This document shows positions 28,166-37,190 of a DNA stretch of 64,000 bases, piece after piece (the stretch's first letter is position 1; each line of letters opens with the position of its first letter). The position numbers and the translations under genes were made by a program. This DNA is from Chitinophagaceae bacterium. Lineage in GTDB: Bacteria > Bacteroidota > Bacteroidia > Chitinophagales > UBA10324. Where the stretch lies: NCBI GenBank assembly GCA_016704325.1, contig JADJAG010000008.1, positions 1,219,512-1,283,511 of the forward strand, in the 5' to 3' direction. The notes under the pieces were generated by a model, which searched no databases, had not been told where the DNA came from, and saw only the letters and a program-made list of their open reading frames with translations.

Positions 28166-28729
28166 ATGAGAAAAATCAACTCCTTTACATTTATTACGCT
28201 CGATGGCTATTACAAAGACAACGATAGCGATATCAGTTGGCATAATCATGGTGCGGAAGAAAATAAATTCTCTGAAGAACAATTGCAGCAAGGTAACATA
28301 CTTCTTTTTGGCAGAATTACTTATGAACTCATGTATAGCTTTTGGCCTACGCAAGCTGCTAAAAACCTGTACCCGATAGTCGCTGAACGCATGGAAGATG
28401 CCGAAAAAATGGTTATTTCCAATTCGATGCAACGTGCAGTATGGAACAATACAACAGTATTAGGTGGTGACATTATTGAGCAAATAAAAAAGTTAAAATC
28501 AACAAAAGGTAAGAACCTGACAATCCTGGGCAGCGGAAGCATTGTTCACTTACTCACAGATGCAGGATTGATCGACGAATATACAATCATGATAGATCCG
28601 CTTGCTTTGGGAGCGGGAACATCACTCTTCAGTGGTATTAAAAACAAGTTAGCACTGGAGTTAGCTGACATCAGGACATTTAAAAACAGTGGAATTGTGG
28701 TACTGACTTACAGAAAAAATGCGGGTTGA
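28166..28729 (+). CDS. Dihydrofolate reductase-like (RibD C-terminal fold) protein
   Basis: 187 aa. It has the RibD_C/DHFR-like signature: ITLDGYYKDNDSDISWHN at the N-terminus, LLFGRITYELMYSFWP, the nucleotide-binding LTILGSGSIVHLLTDAGLIDEY, and IDPLALGAGTSLFSG. Proteins of this group are NADPH-dependent reductases; most stand-alone copies have no assigned substrate. It differs clearly from the next gene, so this is a family pair rather than a recent tandem duplication. Confidence 0.88.
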   Translation: MRKINSFTFITLDGYYKDNDSDISWHNHGAEENKFSEEQLQQGNILLFGRITYELMYSFWPTQAAKNLYPIVAERMEDAEKMVISNSMQRAVWNNTTVLGGDIIEQIKKLKSTKGKNLTILGSGSIVHLLTDAGLIDEYTIMIDPLALGAGTSLFSGIKNKLALELADIRTFKNSGIVVLTYRKNAG

Positions 28730-28889
28730 TTTTTTTGCGCGGTGCACTTAAACAATGAGTTCATGCTGTTCATCGCAAATCTGCAAGTTTAAAAGGCATC
28801 AAAACACTCACCTTACATGAAAGTCAACCTGTCAGTGAAAAGCTTAATCTTTCTCTTAAGGAATCTGAAACAATGCATTAAGTAGCAGT

Positions 28890-29438
28890 ATGGGAAGAAA
28901 AGTAATTCTGTACATCGCCATGAGTTTAGATGGCTATATCGCAAAACCGAATGATGACCTGGGTTTTCTTTCCATTGTAGCGCAGGAAGGAGAAGATTAT
29001 GGTTATGCAAATTTCATCAATACAGTAGATACTGTAATAATGGGCAGAAAAACGTATGAGTGGGTAATGAAACAAGTTCCGGAATTTCCGCATGCAGATA
29101 AAAACACATACATTATTACCAGGGCTGCAAGCAGGACTATCGGCAAAACACAATTTTATACAGGTAAACTCAGAGAACTCATAATACAGCTTAAATCGGA
29201 ATCAGGCAAAAATATATTCTGTGATGGCGGAGCGGAAATCGTTAATGAGCTTTTGAAAGACGACCTGATTGACGAATTTATCATCTCAGTTATCCCGGTA
29301 ATGGTTGGAAATGGAATAAGGCTTTTCAAAGATGGACGGCCTGAGCAGCAGCTAACACTTGTATCAACAAAGCAATTTGATAAAGGTCTTGTTCAGCTGC
29401 ATTATCGGCGTTTCGAAAAGTTATCAATACTGAATTGA
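28890..29438 (+). CDS. Dihydrofolate reductase family protein
   Basis: 182 aa with ILYIAMSLDGYIAKPNDDLGFL, IMGRKTYEWVMKQ, NIFCDGGAEIVNELLKDDLIDEF and PVMVGNGIRLF, all standard RibD_C/DHFR-like motifs; the GRKTY segment is the cofactor-phosphate region. Second reductase-like gene of the accessory run. Predicted cytoplasmic. Substrate unknown. Confidence 0.9.
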   Translation: MGRKVILYIAMSLDGYIAKPNDDLGFLSIVAQEGEDYGYANFINTVDTVIMGRKTYEWVMKQVPEFPHADKNTYIITRAASRTIGKTQFYTGKLRELIIQLKSESGKNIFCDGGAEIVNELLKDDLIDEFIISVIPVMVGNGIRLFKDGRPEQQLTLVSTKQFDKGLVQLHYRRFEKLSILN

Positions 29439-29578
29439 ATAGCAGTCATGCCAAATCCTGTTTCGAAACTCAAAACCGGAAACATTGAAATCATCTTTTC
29501 CATACTATTTGCCATTTATTATTTTTGTTCACCGGCAGCACGATTCCTGTGTATCCTAACAATCATTTAATAATTACC

Positions 29579-29971
29579 ATGATAAAATTTGCTTATACCA
29601 TTCTGTATGTTAAAGATGTGAGCAGGTCTTTAATCTTCTATGAAAAGGCCTTTGGATTTCAACGCAGGTTTATTTCCGAAGACCACTCATACGGAGAATT
29701 GATTGCCGGTGAGACCACACTTTCATTTGCCTCTATTGAACTTGCAGGTTCCAATCTCAAGGACGGTTTCATTCCTGCCGACCTTAGTAAAAAACCATTT
29801 GGAATTGAGATTGGCTTTACAACAGTTGATGTTATTGCAACTATTAAATCATGTGTTGATGCAGGGGCAGTACTGGTTGAAGAACCAAAAACAAAACCAT
29901 GGGGACAGGTAGTTGCCTATGTAAGAGATTTAGATGGATTCCTCGTTGAAATTTGTACACCCATGAATTAA
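29579..29971 (+). CDS. VOC family protein (glyoxalase-like)
   Basis: 130 aa from ATG 29579, chosen because MIKFAYTILYVKDVSRSLIFYEKAFGF is the canonical VOC beginning; an 18-codon extension upstream has no family match. It ends VVAYVRDLDGFLVEICTPMN, the second metal-site region (Glu in VEIC). Likely metal-dependent dioxygenase, lyase or resistance fold; specificity unknown. The next gene starts 24 nt downstream. Confidence 0.87.
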   Translation: MIKFAYTILYVKDVSRSLIFYEKAFGFQRRFISEDHSYGELIAGETTLSFASIELAGSNLKDGFIPADLSKKPFGIEIGFTTVDVIATIKSCVDAGAVLVEEPKTKPWGQVVAYVRDLDGFLVEICTPMN

Positions 29972-29995
29972 ATGATCAGTAAATAAAAAACTAAA

Positions 29996-30358
29996 ATGAC
30001 CCATAAAGAAACGGTAGAATCATACATGGATGGCTTTAACAAGCTAGACCATGCTAAAATACTGGCTTGCCTTACAGATGATGTAATATGGGAGATGCCC
30101 GGATTCTTCAACTTACTAGGCAAAGAACAATTCGACAAAGAAATTGAAAACGACGCATTTGAAGGACGACCGGTTATTACGCTTATCCGCATGATAGAGG
30201 AAGGTGACATTGTTATTGCAGAGGGCGCGGTAATAGGAAAAATGAAGAATGGAGGAATCTTAGATGCTGTGTTTTGCGATGTATTCCATTTTCGCGGTAA
30301 TAAAATAAAACAGCTTACCACGTACCTGATGTCTAAAAAGCAACCTGGAATGTTATGA
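29996..30358 (+). CDS. NTF2-like / SnoaL-like protein
   Basis: 120 aa, cytoplasmic. The pattern ETVESYMDGFNKLDHAKILACLTDDVIWEMPGFFNLLGKEQFDKEIE is the alpha-cone opening of SnoaL/ketosteroid-isomerase-like proteins. It continues with IEEGDIVIAEGAVIGKMKNGGILDAVFCDVFHFRGNKIKQLTTYL. Members are small-molecule isomerases, cyclases or binding proteins, so the precise role is open. It lies tightly behind the VOC gene and may be co-transcribed. Confidence 0.85.
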   Translation: MTHKETVESYMDGFNKLDHAKILACLTDDVIWEMPGFFNLLGKEQFDKEIENDAFEGRPVITLIRMIEEGDIVIAEGAVIGKMKNGGILDAVFCDVFHFRGNKIKQLTTYLMSKKQPGML

Positions 30359-30429
30359 TTAAGCTTTTCACCTTCAGCCAAACATTACATAACCTACCTG
30401 GGTTTGCCGAACTAAATTGAAAAGACCTT

Positions 30430-31044
30430 ATGATAAAAAAAGCAATCCGGATAATGCTGGTCGTGTTTGCAATTTTTGTCGGGCTTTATCCCGCCCTCTA
30501 CTTTGTATTGGACAGAAAATTTGCACTACTGGCGACCAAATCTGATGCGTTACTGATCAATCCGTTTTGGAATATTGGATTCTATGCCCACATCATTGCC
30601 GGCGGGTTGGCATTACTTATCGGGTGGGTTCAATTCAATGCAAGCATCAGGCGAATCAACCCGGGTTTTCATAAGCTAATCGGAAAGACCTACATTATCG
30701 CAGTGCTATTCAGTTCAACCGGCGCCTTTTATATTGGTTTTTTTGCGACCGGCGGCCCGGTTGCTTCCCTGGGCTTTGTTTTACTGGCTATCATCTGGTT
30801 TGTTACCACGGTAATGGCTTATTACAATATCAGGAACGGGCAAATTGAAGCGCATAAAAAACTGATGATCTACAGCTATGCTGCCTGTTTTGCAGCAGTA
30901 ACTTTGAGAATCTGGTTCCCGCTGCTGATGCTGCTTATCGGTGATTACAACACTGCGTATGTAATGGCTGCCTGGTTATGCTGGTTACCAAATTTATTGG
31001 TTGCGCATTTCATTTCAAGACGGCCTGATATACTCAGAATATGA
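30430..31044 (+). CDS. DUF2306-family membrane protein
   Basis: 204 aa with about six hydrophobic helices. NPFWNIGFYAHIIAGGLALLIGWVQF, HKLIGKTYIIAVLFSSTGAFYIGFFATGG and HKKLMIYSYAACFAAVTLRIWFPLL carry the conserved His residues seen in DUF2306 proteins, which may bind haem or metal. Inner-membrane location expected. It follows the SnoaL-like gene by 71 nt. Function not established for the family. Confidence 0.82.
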   Translation: MIKKAIRIMLVVFAIFVGLYPALYFVLDRKFALLATKSDALLINPFWNIGFYAHIIAGGLALLIGWVQFNASIRRINPGFHKLIGKTYIIAVLFSSTGAFYIGFFATGGPVASLGFVLLAIIWFVTTVMAYYNIRNGQIEAHKKLMIYSYAACFAAVTLRIWFPLLMLLIGDYNTAYVMAAWLCWLPNLLVAHFISRRPDILRI

Positions 31045-31277
31045 ACCGTCAGCGCAACAGCCTCCACCACACTAACAGCTACCATTTTACCATAACATAA
31101 CTTCTCAGTTGACCGGTTGAAGATGTGAGAAACAGCAGGGTTCCAGGTCCTGGATTCATACAATAACAAAAAAGAAATGGACCACCCTTAAAATTTAACA
31201 TTGTGTTTGATTCCCTTAATAACTTTATTACATTTGATATTGAAAATAAATTCTTAATCATTCAAAATTTACCGATC

Positions 31278-31889
31278 ATGAAAACAACTACTAGCGTTTT
31301 TTTTCTGGTTTGCATTGTAAGTATTTTCACTTTTTCAAGGTGTACCATGCAGACTGGTGAAAATCAAGCTGCGCCTGAAGTGGCTGCAAAGCCTGATTAT
31401 AACGGTTATGAGAGCCGGGAAGCATGGGGCGAACATCTTGTAACTGTTGGAGGTTGCAATGATTGTCATACCCCAAAAAAAATGACCCCACATGGTCCGG
31501 ACTTAGACAGTTCTTTAATGCTCTCAGGCCATCCGGCACAAATGCCCCCACCTGATATTGATCGAAAGGAAGTGGAACAAAAAGGACTTGTTGTAACTCA
31601 AACGTTAACTGCATGGGTAGGTCCATGGGGCATATCTTATGCTGCCAACTTAACTTCTGATGCTACCGGAATAGGAAATTGGGATGAAAGCAATTTTATA
31701 CGTGCTATACGGGAAGGAAAATACAAAGGTCTTGAAGCAGGCAGAGATCTGCTACCGCCAATGCCGTGGCAAATGTATAAGCATTTAACTGATGATGAGT
31801 TAAAGGCAATCTTTGCCTATCTTAAGTCAACAAAACCAATCAATAATGTACCTCCCGGAGCCCAACAACCGGTATCAGCGGCTCCTTAG
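31278..31889 (+). CDS. Cytochrome c class I lipoprotein
   Basis: 203 aa from ATG 31278. The signal peptide ends in a lipobox-like FTFSRC, so the protein is probably lipid-anchored in the envelope. A single haem-attachment motif CNDCH follows, with PPMPWQMYKHLTDDELKAIFAYLKS near the C-terminus supplying a candidate axial Met. A Pro-rich tail closes it. Likely an electron carrier or the haem domain of a dehydrogenase partner, but no redox partner gene adjoins it. Confidence 0.87.
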   Translation: MKTTTSVFFLVCIVSIFTFSRCTMQTGENQAAPEVAAKPDYNGYESREAWGEHLVTVGGCNDCHTPKKMTPHGPDLDSSLMLSGHPAQMPPPDIDRKEVEQKGLVVTQTLTAWVGPWGISYAANLTSDATGIGNWDESNFIRAIREGKYKGLEAGRDLLPPMPWQMYKHLTDDELKAIFAYLKSTKPINNVPPGAQQPVSAAP

Positions 31890-32217
31890 TCATCTTCATT
31901 CACAATAATGTTTTTCTGTATCACAGCCAACTGATGGTAATTAAATCACCATTTTTAGTTGACAGAAATGGTGGGGCTTCGAGACAGGTAAGGCAGGAAT
32001 GCAAGCTGGTGATCAATTTCATCTTGAGGCATCGCGGAATCGATAGAAGCAGGTCATCTCATTTTTCCTGCTAAGTAATTACAGAATAAGAGTCAACTAT
32101 TAATTTTAATTGAGATGAAGGGGATCACCAGGTCGTCAATCATTTGAGTAAATGTCTCCAGAGCTTTGGGGTTAGTATTTAATGCTTTCCCGCTGAAAAT
32201 AAAAGCAGTAAACAAAT
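31890..32217. other. 328-nt gap with no supported gene
   Basis: No RNA gene or terminator recognised. A short minus-strand open stretch around 32100-32200 (KALNTNPKALETFTQMIDDL) reads like protein but has no start codon, and may be a relic or chance. Confidence 0.3.
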
Positions 32218-33300
32218 ATGCATGCAGTCGATCAAATTTTACACAGGCACATCAACGAACAGGACATGCCTTCTGTACAATACTATATCTTCAGTATGGA
32301 TCAGCTTATCCATCATTTTTCCGAGGGATTCGCAGACATAAAAAATAAAAAGCCTACTCATGCCCGGATTACTTACCATGCCTTTTCAGTAACAAAGACT
32401 TTTACTGCACTGGCCGTAATGCAGTTAGTGGAAAAGAAAATGCTGCAACTGGAAGATGCAGTAAAAAAATACTTGCCTGAATTTCCCTATGATCCTGCTA
32501 TCAATGTAAAACAACTCCTGACGCATTCCGCAGGTATTCCCAATCCCATACCACTGAAGTGGATACACCCGGTGGAGGAACATGGGGCATTTAACCGGGA
32601 TAGTTTTTTTAACCAGGTGTTTGCAAAAAACAAGCAAACCCAATTTAAGCCCAATGAAAAATTTGCCTATTCAAACCTTGGATACATTTTGCTGGGACAA
32701 CTAATTGAAAAGATATCCGGTTTGAGCTACGAGCAATACATTACCGATAATATTATCAACAAAGCCGGACTTGGTGATAAACTTGGTTTCACTATCGGTA
32801 ATATCAGCGAACATGCAAAAGGATATCATAAGAGATTCACCTTCTCAAATCTGTTATTGGGATTTCTTATCAATAAATCCAAATTCATGGGTAAGCCGGA
32901 AGGGAAGTGGGTACCATTCAACCACTATTATGTGAATGGTGTTTCTTATGGCGGCTTAATCGGAACACCTGATGCATTTGTAAAATACCTTCAGGAACTT
33001 TTAAAACCAGATGGACTGCTAATTTCAGATGACCTTAAACAATTGCTTTTTACAGAAAATTATTCCAGGAATGGTAATGCTACCGGAATGTGCTTATCGT
33101 GGTATTGCGGGCAATTGAAAGGAGAAAAATTCTATTGTCATGCAGGTGGTGGTGGAGGCTATTACTGCGAATTAAGGTTGTATCCGGGCGCAGGTATTGG
33201 CAGTGTAGTTATGCTCAACCGAACCGGAATGACAGATGTCCGCTTCCTGGACAAACTTGATACTTATTTTATTGATCAAAAGAAAACCGGTTCGGGCTGA
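32218..33300 (+). CDS. Serine hydrolase, class C beta-lactamase fold
   Basis: 360 aa, no signal peptide at the chosen ATG. It carries the catalytic SxxK (AFSVTKTFTALAVMQLVEK), the YxN motif (FAYSNLGYILLGQLIEKISG) and a late HAGGGGGY segment in place of the KTG-like box. QLLTHSAGIPNP is also diagnostic. These enzymes act as esterases, peptidases or DD-peptidase-like proteins. The apparent lack of an export signal suggests a cytoplasmic enzyme or a misplaced start. Stand-alone gene. Confidence 0.9.
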   Translation: MHAVDQILHRHINEQDMPSVQYYIFSMDQLIHHFSEGFADIKNKKPTHARITYHAFSVTKTFTALAVMQLVEKKMLQLEDAVKKYLPEFPYDPAINVKQLLTHSAGIPNPIPLKWIHPVEEHGAFNRDSFFNQVFAKNKQTQFKPNEKFAYSNLGYILLGQLIEKISGLSYEQYITDNIINKAGLGDKLGFTIGNISEHAKGYHKRFTFSNLLLGFLINKSKFMGKPEGKWVPFNHYYVNGVSYGGLIGTPDAFVKYLQELLKPDGLLISDDLKQLLFTENYSRNGNATGMCLSWYCGQLKGEKFYCHAGGGGGYYCELRLYPGAGIGSVVMLNRTGMTDVRFLDKLDTYFIDQKKTGSG

Positions 33301-33619
33301 AATATTTTGCTTTTTTTGCTGCCGGGGATAGTATTACCTTGATCGCCTCTTGCAGAGATTACAGGCAGTAAAAAAAGCTATATCTAAATATGCAATCAAA
33401 GACGTGATGCTGCATTTAATTCTGCATCTTCCTGTCAATGATTGAAATCTTATAAAAAATTCAAAATGATTCAGAAAAAGTTGAGATAGCTTGCAACGAC
33501 ATTCGTACTACTCTCAGCAAGGCAGCGGAATGTTTAATGAGTTTGTTAAACAGAACTATGAATTTTGTTAATAACAAGAATGGAATACAGGACTATTTAG
33601 CACGCTAAAACTTTGATAA
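33301..33619. other. 319-nt gap with no supported gene
   Basis: AT-rich. I see no open frame with a plausible product, no strong hairpin and no RNA gene. Confidence 0.3.
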
Positions 33620-34384
33620 GTGAAGAAGCAACTACTTAAGATCGTAGAAAAATTAGGCTATACGATTACAAAAAGCGAGAAAAGCCCGGAGTTGTATCCT
33701 GATATTATCAATACAGAATTCTGGGAAATTTATCAGTTCTGTAGTCACTACACCATGACATCTGTTGCCAGGATGTATGCATTGTTTTGTGCTGTTGATT
33801 ATGTCTTGTCTCACCACATCAAAGGTTCCTTTGTTGAATGTGGAGTCTGGCGTGGCGGAAGTTCCATGCTTATTGCGAAAATGCTACACAACCGGAATAT
33901 CACTGACCGCAAAATATACCTGTATGATACATTTGAAGGTATGTCAATGCCTACCAAAAATGATTTCGATTTAAGTGGTAGAAGTGCCTCGGAACTGTTA
34001 GATGAAAATACACATAATAAGGAGGATTCTGTGTGGTGCCTTGCAGATTTGGCTGATGTGCAACACAATCTTCGTTTAACAGGTTTTCCGGAAACGAATC
34101 TCGTTTATACAAAAGGAAAAGTAGAAGATACTATTCCCGGAAGCATGCCTGCAGGAAGCATTGCATTGTTACGGTTAGATACGGATTGGTATGAATCAAC
34201 AAAACACGAATTAAACCACCTCTTTCCGATACTGGAAATCAACGGTGTGCTGATTATAGATGACTATGGCCATTGGGAAGGTTGCAGAAAGGCTGTTGAT
34301 GAATATTTTAGCGAACACCAAACAGGTATGCTGCTAAACAGAATAGACTATACCGGCAGAATAGGTGTAAAATCAACTTTTTAG
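33620..34384 (+). CDS. TylF/MycF-like methyltransferase
   Basis: 254 aa from a GTG start. SAM-binding GSFVECGVWRGGSSMLIAKML, the second beta-strand acidic region IYLYDTFEGMSMPT, IALLRLDTDWYESTKHELNHLFP with the DTD metal site, and IIDDYGHWEGCRKAVDEYF match macrocin O-methyltransferase (TylF/MycF) family proteins. These use Mg2+ and SAM to methylate sugar hydroxyls. Stand-alone copies in Bacteroidota often sit in surface-glycan loci; no such locus is visible here. Confidence 0.9.
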   Translation: MKKQLLKIVEKLGYTITKSEKSPELYPDIINTEFWEIYQFCSHYTMTSVARMYALFCAVDYVLSHHIKGSFVECGVWRGGSSMLIAKMLHNRNITDRKIYLYDTFEGMSMPTKNDFDLSGRSASELLDENTHNKEDSVWCLADLADVQHNLRLTGFPETNLVYTKGKVEDTIPGSMPAGSIALLRLDTDWYESTKHELNHLFPILEINGVLIIDDYGHWEGCRKAVDEYFSEHQTGMLLNRIDYTGRIGVKSTF

Positions 34385-34685
34385 ATATTCAGTAGTTATA
34401 GTTAGGGCAACTGGCAGCTGGAAGGTATTCCGCGCATTCAAAGTTGCTTGTACCAGATTTAAGTGACTTTCTGGTATTCACTTTTATGGAGCAAATAATG
34501 TTAACGTCAAGGTGCAGGACATTATGATGAAATGTATCTGCAACAGGAAAAAGCATACAGAAGGCCTGTTCAATTAATGTTGCTAAAAATATTTCGTTTT
34601 TAACCTGATCTATTGATAAAATAAATCAATGTATTTTTTTAGGTTTGCGCTCCTAAATTCACCATAATCAAAAATTAGCAATCTT

Positions 34686-35495
34686 ATGGATCAGGTTACT
34701 ACCTACTCAACAAAATTTATGGAATGGCTTGGAGTCTTTGGGCCTAAAGTATTAGGGGCGCTTTTAGTATTTATTATTGGTTTATACGTAACCAATTTTA
34801 TCGCGCGGATGGTTTCAAAAGCACTTAACAAAAGAGGTATTGAAGTTTCCCTGCAATCCTTTTTAGGAAGCCTGGTTAGCGGTGGTCTTAAAGTATTGCT
34901 GCTCATTTCTGTAGCAAGCATGCTTGGTATTGAAACCACTTCCTTTGTCGCTGTAGTAGGTGCACTGGGACTTGCTGTAGGTTTGGCACTGCAGGGATCA
35001 CTGGCCAATTTCGCAGGTGGTGTGCTGCTTTTGGTTTTCAAGCCGTTCAAAGTGGGAGATCTTATTGAGTCCGGCGGACAGACCGGGCATGTGAAGGAAA
35101 TTCAAATTTTTAACACTATACTTCTGACACCGGAAAACAAAACCGTTATACTCGCAAATGGCGGAGTATCAAATGGCACTATTGTAAATTACAGCAAGCA
35201 TGGCAACCTGCGTGTTGACATTACCATGGCAGTAGCACCTGATACTGACCTGGAGAAAGCGCGCAAAGTTGCTTTAGATGCAATTGCTGCAAATAAATAT
35301 GCAATGAAAGAACCGACACCTTCTGTTAATGTACTTAAAGTTGGAGATGGCATGGTTACTTTCGCAGTTCGTCCATATGCCACGCCCGAGGATTATTGGG
35401 ATGCCTTTTTTACCGTGCAGGAAGATGTTAGAAATGCATTCGACAAGCATAATATTGCAGGCCCTACGCCTACAAGGATTATTATTAGCAAATAG
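34686..35495 (+). CDS. Small-conductance mechanosensitive channel, MscS family
   Basis: 269 aa. Three N-terminal membrane helices; the pore helix region GLAVGLALQGSLANFAGGVLLLVFKPFKVGDLIES is the MscS hallmark with Ala/Gly packing. The beta domain includes VILANGGVSNGTIVNYSKHGNLRVDI. Length is close to E. coli MscS (286 aa). It opens on hypo-osmotic stress to release solutes. The 301-nt leader contains TAGGTTTG (34640-34647), which fits the -7 box, but the nearest upstream TTG is 24 nt away, longer than usual. Confidence 0.94.
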   Translation: MDQVTTYSTKFMEWLGVFGPKVLGALLVFIIGLYVTNFIARMVSKALNKRGIEVSLQSFLGSLVSGGLKVLLLISVASMLGIETTSFVAVVGALGLAVGLALQGSLANFAGGVLLLVFKPFKVGDLIESGGQTGHVKEIQIFNTILLTPENKTVILANGGVSNGTIVNYSKHGNLRVDITMAVAPDTDLEKARKVALDAIAANKYAMKEPTPSVNVLKVGDGMVTFAVRPYATPEDYWDAFFTVQEDVRNAFDKHNIAGPTPTRIIISK

Positions 35496-35514
35496 ACATC
35501 ACACTTATATTCAA

Positions 35515-35551
35515 AAAATCCTGTGTTTGATCAACACGGGATTTTTTTTTG
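35515..35551 (+). terminator. Intrinsic terminator after mscS-like gene
   Basis: AATCCTGTGTT (35517-35527) pairs with AACACGGGATT (35533-35543) with one G-U pair and a 5-nt loop, followed by an uninterrupted T run. Confidence 0.9.
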
Positions 35552-35745
35552 ATTCAGGTGAATGCAGGAAGCAACCATTCAATCAGCAATTACACTCATT
35601 AAACTTACTTTTTTAGCGTCTGAGCCAGTTTGAGGGCAAGGTCTTTTATTATACTTTTTGAGATTAGCAGTTACTGCTTTTCTATTCTATGAAAAATTTG
35701 CTGCTAAGTTGAAATGCTCATTGCCTTAGTGTACATGACATTAAT

Positions 35746-35820
35746 CATGGTTGACCAGGATGCCCTCCATTACATTCGTGAGTTGCTGCTTGCAGAAATA
35801 ATAAAATGAAGTCAACCATG
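35746..35820 (+). promoter_or_regulatory. 75-nt stem-closed leader element before the methionine gamma-lyase-type gene
   Basis: CATGGTTGAC (35746-35755) and GTCAACCATG (35811-35820) are perfect 10-bp inverted arms enclosing 55 nt with an internal CTGC/GCAG hairpin. It ends 70 nt before the favoured start. I could not match it to any SAM riboswitch consensus. The rest of the 35552-35890 gap shows no gene. Confidence 0.45.
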
Positions 35821-35890
35821 CAATCAAAAGCATGGCAGTTTGTCAAATCATGAATTGACAAAGCTCCTGCTTTCAAAACATTTGGGTTTT

Positions 35891-37141
35891 ATGAATGATC
35901 ATCAATGTAAACCGGAAAGCCTGATGATGTCGTATGGTTACAAACCAGCGCTATCGGAAGGTGCTATTAAGTCACCCATTTTTCAAACATCCACCTTCGT
36001 TTTTAAAAGTGCAGAGGAAGGTAAAGCATTATTTGAAGTAGCATACGGACTGCGAGAACGAAGGATCAATGAAGAACTCGGATTGATCTACAGCCGTATC
36101 AACAATCCTGACCTTGAAATATTAGAGAACAGGCTTACACTCTGGGATGCTGCAGAAGATTGTGCTGTTTTCGAAAGTGGCATGTCGGCTATCTCTACCA
36201 CCTTACTTGAAATGATGCATCCGGGCGAATTGTTGCTTTTCAGTACACCACTTTACGGCGGCACGGATCACTTTATCCATACATTTCTGAAAAAAATTGG
36301 TGTTCATACATTGGCATTCAAACCCGGACAGGAAGAAGATGAAATTGTAAAAATGATTGAGCAAACGGGCCATGCAGATCAGTTGTCTATGATCTTTATT
36401 GAAACTCCGGCAAATCCAACGAATGCACTAATTGATATTGAATGTTGTAAACGAATTGCCGATCGCTTCTGCACTGATGAAAAGAAAGTTTATGTTGCCG
36501 TTGACAATACCTATATGGGACCATTATGGCAACATCCGCTTAAACATGGCGCCGACTTCTCACTCTACTCAGCCACCAAATATATTGGAGGACACAGTGA
36601 TGTGGTTGCCGGAGCTTGTTGCGGCAGCAAAAATCTGATTGGAAGGGTGAAAACATTACGAACCTTTCTGGGCAATATGGCGGGACCGTGGACAGGCTGG
36701 CTTTTATTACGAAGTCTCGAAACTTTAAAAGTAAGAATGGAACAACAGGCAGCCAATGCCACTAAAGTCGCCGAATTCCTGAGTCATCATCCAAAAGTTG
36801 AAAAAGTTTATTTCCTTGGTCTTATTAAAAAAGATACGCGGGAATATGAAATATTCCAAAGGCAATATTCATCTGCCGGTGCAATGATTTCATTTGATAT
36901 AAAAGGAGGTGAAGCCGAAGCATTCCGTTTCCTCAATCATTTAAAAATGATCAAGCTGGCAGTTAGCCTCGGTGGCACAGAATCACTCGCAGAACATCCT
37001 GCAACCATGACACATGCAAGTGTTGATCCGATACATAAAAAGGAGATGTCCATCACAGAAAAACTAGTCAGGTTATCTATTGGAGTTGAACATTATGACG
37101 ACATCATCTGGGATATTCAGCAGGCCCTTGAAAAAGTATGA
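35891..37141 (+). CDS. PLP-dependent Cys/Met metabolism enzyme, methionine gamma-lyase type
   Basis: 416 aa from ATG 35891; an upstream TTG at 35840 is possible, but MNDHQCKPESLMMSYGYKPALSEGAIKSPIFQTSTFVF matches the family start. The PLP lysine lies in YSATKYIGGHSDVVAG, with the upstream IETPANPTNALIDI and AVDNTYMGPLWQHPLKHGADF motifs. C-terminal SLGGTESLAEHPATMTHASV and RLSIGVEHYDDIIWDI are standard. The cystathionine gamma-synthase/methionine gamma-lyase fold class is sure; the exact reaction is less so. Possible regulation by the leader at 35746-35820. Confidence 0.9.
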   Translation: MNDHQCKPESLMMSYGYKPALSEGAIKSPIFQTSTFVFKSAEEGKALFEVAYGLRERRINEELGLIYSRINNPDLEILENRLTLWDAAEDCAVFESGMSAISTTLLEMMHPGELLLFSTPLYGGTDHFIHTFLKKIGVHTLAFKPGQEEDEIVKMIEQTGHADQLSMIFIETPANPTNALIDIECCKRIADRFCTDEKKVYVAVDNTYMGPLWQHPLKHGADFSLYSATKYIGGHSDVVAGACCGSKNLIGRVKTLRTFLGNMAGPWTGWLLLRSLETLKVRMEQQAANATKVAEFLSHHPKVEKVYFLGLIKKDTREYEIFQRQYSSAGAMISFDIKGGEAEAFRFLNHLKMIKLAVSLGGTESLAEHPATMTHASVDPIHKKEMSITEKLVRLSIGVEHYDDIIWDIQQALEKV

Positions 37142-37190
37142 ACACCATTTTATTCATGCTTTCAGAAATATGCAACAGGTGATTCAAGTT

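Noticed and set aside
32100..32217. Minus-strand coding remnant (KALNTNPKALETF...)
   Set aside because: No start codon and too short to separate from chance.
34613..34647. Full sigma promoter for the MscS gene
   Set aside because: TAGGTTTG fits the -7 box but the TTG lies 24 nt away, so only a partial match was noted.
35552..35890. SAM riboswitch upstream of the methionine gamma-lyase-type gene
   Set aside because: Conserved riboswitch cores are absent; only a simple stem-closed element is present.
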